Part shown: piece by piece, positions 62,179-64,000 of the stretch
How positions within the stretch are numbered: the stretch's first letter is position 1
How the letters are laid out: each line of letters opens with the position of its first letter
DNA from: DATHTS01 sp965219305
Lineage (GTDB): Bacteria > Acidobacteriota > Blastocatellia > Pyrinomonadales > Pyrinomonadaceae
Assembly: GCA_965219305.1 (NCBI GenBank)
Contig: OZ244725.1
Coordinates: forward strand, 744,001 to 808,000
Length of the DNA: 64,000 nucleotides
Reading direction: 5' to 3'
The notes under the pieces: model-generated
Database searches by the model: none
The model's input: only the letters and a program-made list of their open reading frames with translations
Told to the model about the DNA's origin: nothing
Translations under genes and position numbers: made by a program

Positions 62179-63159
62179 TTAGGAAGACACATCGGAATTT
62201 TGCTGGGAGAAAACTACAGATGATGCGTATCTTTCTTTTAACGGCAATTCCGTATTTTTTTCCGCAAAACTTTGATTTTCGTAATTTATTTTAAGCAGCA
62301 TTCTCACGAAAAAAATGCCGAAAGCCGTCAAACCGTGAATTTTCGTCGGTGCGGCGTAAATATAACCGTAAAATTTTCGTCTGAGATTATGCACATTCTT
62401 CAAATCGAAAATCAAAACCCTGATTTTTTCCTTCAAATTCATATTGCTGATCTTCGGCGGCAAAGTGTTAGGCTGACAAAAAACGCGCGCACGCGGTTCA
62501 ATCAAAAGCGTCCAACCGTTTTTCTTCAAACGCGGAGTAAATTCCGCATCACCGAAATTAGGAAATTTTTTTGAATCCATCAACCCGCATTCCTCAAAAG
62601 CCTTTCTCGGAACAAGCAGACAGTTTCCGACGATTATTTCAACCTTCCAGGGTTTCTCAGGAATCGTCCAAATCGTTTGATTTCCCCAATGCCGCCAACC
62701 GCCTGAAAAGGTTTTCCATTCCGGGGAAATCTGAAAAAGTTTATGCGGCTGATCCCATAAAAGAAGCAGAGAACCGATTACGGAACGCGGGTATTTTTCA
62801 GCGGTTTCAACCATATATTGCAAAAATTCAGAATCGAACACCTGATCGTCGTTCATCATCAACACATAATCGCAATTTTTTTCCAATGCTCTGCGAACGC
62901 CGACATTTGTGCCTTCGGTGAACCAAAGATTTCCGTCGCCGTAAATAATCTCGACTTCGGGAAAATCATTTTTTACCGCGTCGGATGTCCCGTCCGTCGA
63001 ACCGTCGTCAACCAATATTATTTGAAGATCAATTCCTTTGGTGTTGATTCGACTTAAACTTTTTAAGCAAAGCAATGTTAATTCCTTTCTGTTATAACAG
63101 GGAAAAACTACACCGACTCGCTTTGTTTTATTTTCAATAATCGAATTCTTAGGTTTCAT
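62179..63159 (-). CDS. GT2-type glycosyltransferase
   Basis: About 326 residues. VGVVFPCYNRKELTLLCLKS and LQIILVDDGSTDGTSDAVKN give the GT-A nucleotide-binding part, VLMMNDDQVFDSEF the metal-binding D-D-x, and ECGLMDSKKFPNFGDAEFTP the catalytic base region. It resembles rhamnosyltransferase-like GT2 enzymes of polysaccharide loci. The start at 63159 (MKPKNSII) is picked; it overlaps the dehydrogenase stop by 11 bases. Confidence 0.88.
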   Translation of the reverse strand: MKPKNSIIENKTKRVGVVFPCYNRKELTLLCLKSLSRINTKGIDLQIILVDDGSTDGTSDAVKNDFPEVEIIYGDGNLWFTEGTNVGVRRALEKNCDYVLMMNDDQVFDSEFLQYMVETAEKYPRSVIGSLLLLWDQPHKLFQISPEWKTFSGGWRHWGNQTIWTIPEKPWKVEIIVGNCLLVPRKAFEECGLMDSKKFPNFGDAEFTPRLKKNGWTLLIEPRARVFCQPNTLPPKISNMNLKEKIRVLIFDLKNVHNLRRKFYGYIYAAPTKIHGLTAFGIFFVRMLLKINYENQSFAEKNTELPLKERYASSVVFSQQNSDVSS

Positions 63160-64000
63160 TATGCCGCCCCAAAGCCACAATTTTCACATTTTCGTGAACA
63201 CTTGATCTATTAAGCTGCCGCCAACAATCTATTATCACAATTTCGTCTTCCGGCTCAAATTCTTCGATTGCTTTAACATAATTTTTAGACATTAATGTTA
63301 AAACGCACACCGAGGAACTTTGTAAACAATCTTCTATCGAGGAAGTATAACTGATTTCATCATCGAAGATGGTTCGCGCGCTTTCCATCGCCAACGGATC
63401 AAAAATCGTAACATCAACATCTTCGATTACAAGTTCCTGAATCGAAACGATTGCCGGAGATTCTTCAATTACGGGCGTTTTATCTTTAAATGCTACGCCG
63501 AGGAAAGAAACTTTTTTATCTTCTTTCAGTTGAGAGTTTATGATTTCCGTCAGATGTCTGTTTTGATCAATGTTAACTTGCTCGACGGCTTCAATTAAAA
63601 CCGGGCTGACATCGTGCTGATTTGAAATAGTGGCAAAAGCCTTTGTATCTCTCGGAAAACAAGTTCCGCCGAATGCCAGTCCGCCTCTGAAATAATACGG
63701 CGAAATTCTTTTGTCTGCTCCTAAAGCACTTGTAATTGCGTCAACATCTGCGCCGGGAATTTTCTCACAAAGATTTGCCACCGAATTTGCGAAACTTATT
63801 TTTAACGTAATATAAGCGTTCAGACTCACTTTTGCGACCTCGCCGCTTATCAGAGACATACGAAAAATCGGCGGATCGTTTTTACACATTTGTTTGTGAA
63901 TTGATTCTACACGATCTCCCGCAGCCTGATTGCTTTCACCGATTATGACAAGATCGGGATTTTGAAAATCTTTCACGACATTTCCGAGCGCAACAAAATC
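63149..64000 (-). CDS. UDP-sugar 6-dehydrogenase, C-terminal part (runs off the right edge)
   Basis: The frame stays open to the last base, so the gene continues beyond the window; at least ~284 residues are present. The C-terminal two thirds of a UDP-glucose/GDP-mannose dehydrogenase are seen: EVAKVSLNAYITLKISFANS, GGLAFGGTCFPRDTKAFATI (the catalytic Cys in G-G-T-C-F-P-R-D) and VSFLGVAFKDKTPVIEESPA. It oxidises C6 of a nucleotide sugar to a uronic acid for the polysaccharide. Confidence 0.9.
   Translation of the reverse strand, partial: DFVALGNVVKDFQNPDLVIIGESNQAAGDRVESIHKQMCKNDPPIFRMSLISGEVAKVSLNAYITLKISFANSVANLCEKIPGADVDAITSALGADKRISPYYFRGGLAFGGTCFPRDTKAFATISNQHDVSPVLIEAVEQVNIDQNRHLTEIINSQLKEDKKVSFLGVAFKDKTPVIEESPAIVSIQELVIEDVDVTIFDPLAMESARTIFDDEISYTSSIEDCLQSSSVCVLTLMSKNYVKAIEEFEPEDEIVIIDCWRQLNRSSVHENVKIVALGRHNET

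Noticed and set aside
1..64000. tRNA or rRNA genes
   Set aside because: None was recognised when reading the intergenic regions; a covariance search could still find one.

Overview
The window comes from a moderately AT-rich, Gram-negative (diderm) bacterium. Heptose, nucleotide-sugar and Wzx/Wzy polysaccharide genes show the outer envelope. The mix of DUF4142, DUF151, ParAB, an MGH1-type glucosidase and a PqqD/HprK-like pair recalls Acidobacteriota (Blastocatellia-like), but that lineage call is inference and not firm.

Layout. (1) 1-1693 is chromosomal: the start of thiC behind a TPP riboswitch, a 64-residue membrane protein behind a second TPP-like riboswitch, and a DUF4142 lipid/periplasmic-type protein with a terminator. 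(2) 1694-25576 is one complete Tn7-like transposon of 23,883 bp. Its outer ends are matching inverted repeats starting TGTC, it is flanked by a perfect 5-bp duplication (ATTCG), and it carries tnsA-tnsB-tnsC-tniQ next to its right end. (3) 25582-45735 is housekeeping chromosome: clpA, ssb, accA, dnaE, miaB, a DUF151 nuclease, parAB, a sigma-54 activator, a glucosidase, a sugar dehydrogenase and clpS. (4) 45749-64000 is rimI-tsaB and a long leftward polysaccharide locus (dehydrogenase, glycosyltransferases, Wzx, Wzy, heptose genes, a UDP-L-deoxyaminosugar pathway and a WecA-like initiating transferase) that ends in an HprK-like kinase and an odd PqqD fusion.

The transposon cargo looks like a defence island. 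One operon (11818 to 5353, minus strand) joins a C5 cytosine methyltransferase, a very large protein with a MORC/Hsp90-type ATPase at one end and a histidine-kinase-type ATPase at the other, a receiver-domain protein and a Vsr endonuclease; a broken XRE controller sits upstream. A second operon (18105 to 13561, minus strand) joins an eight-helix histidine kinase, a response regulator, a caspase/CHAT-like protease and a metallophosphoesterase in tightly overlapping order. I know of no described system with this second arrangement, and it is the best candidate for a new one. Other cargo: an XRE plus DUF4238 pair, three ribbon-helix-helix-like paralogues, a secreted SH3 protein, and decayed pieces (nuclease, IS982 element, IS1-like fragment, STAND NTPase).

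A further signal is an 11-base word, GCGTCTGATAA, present six times in the chromosomal part right of the transposon and not found inside it. It is read in different codon frames, so it is probably under selection as DNA.
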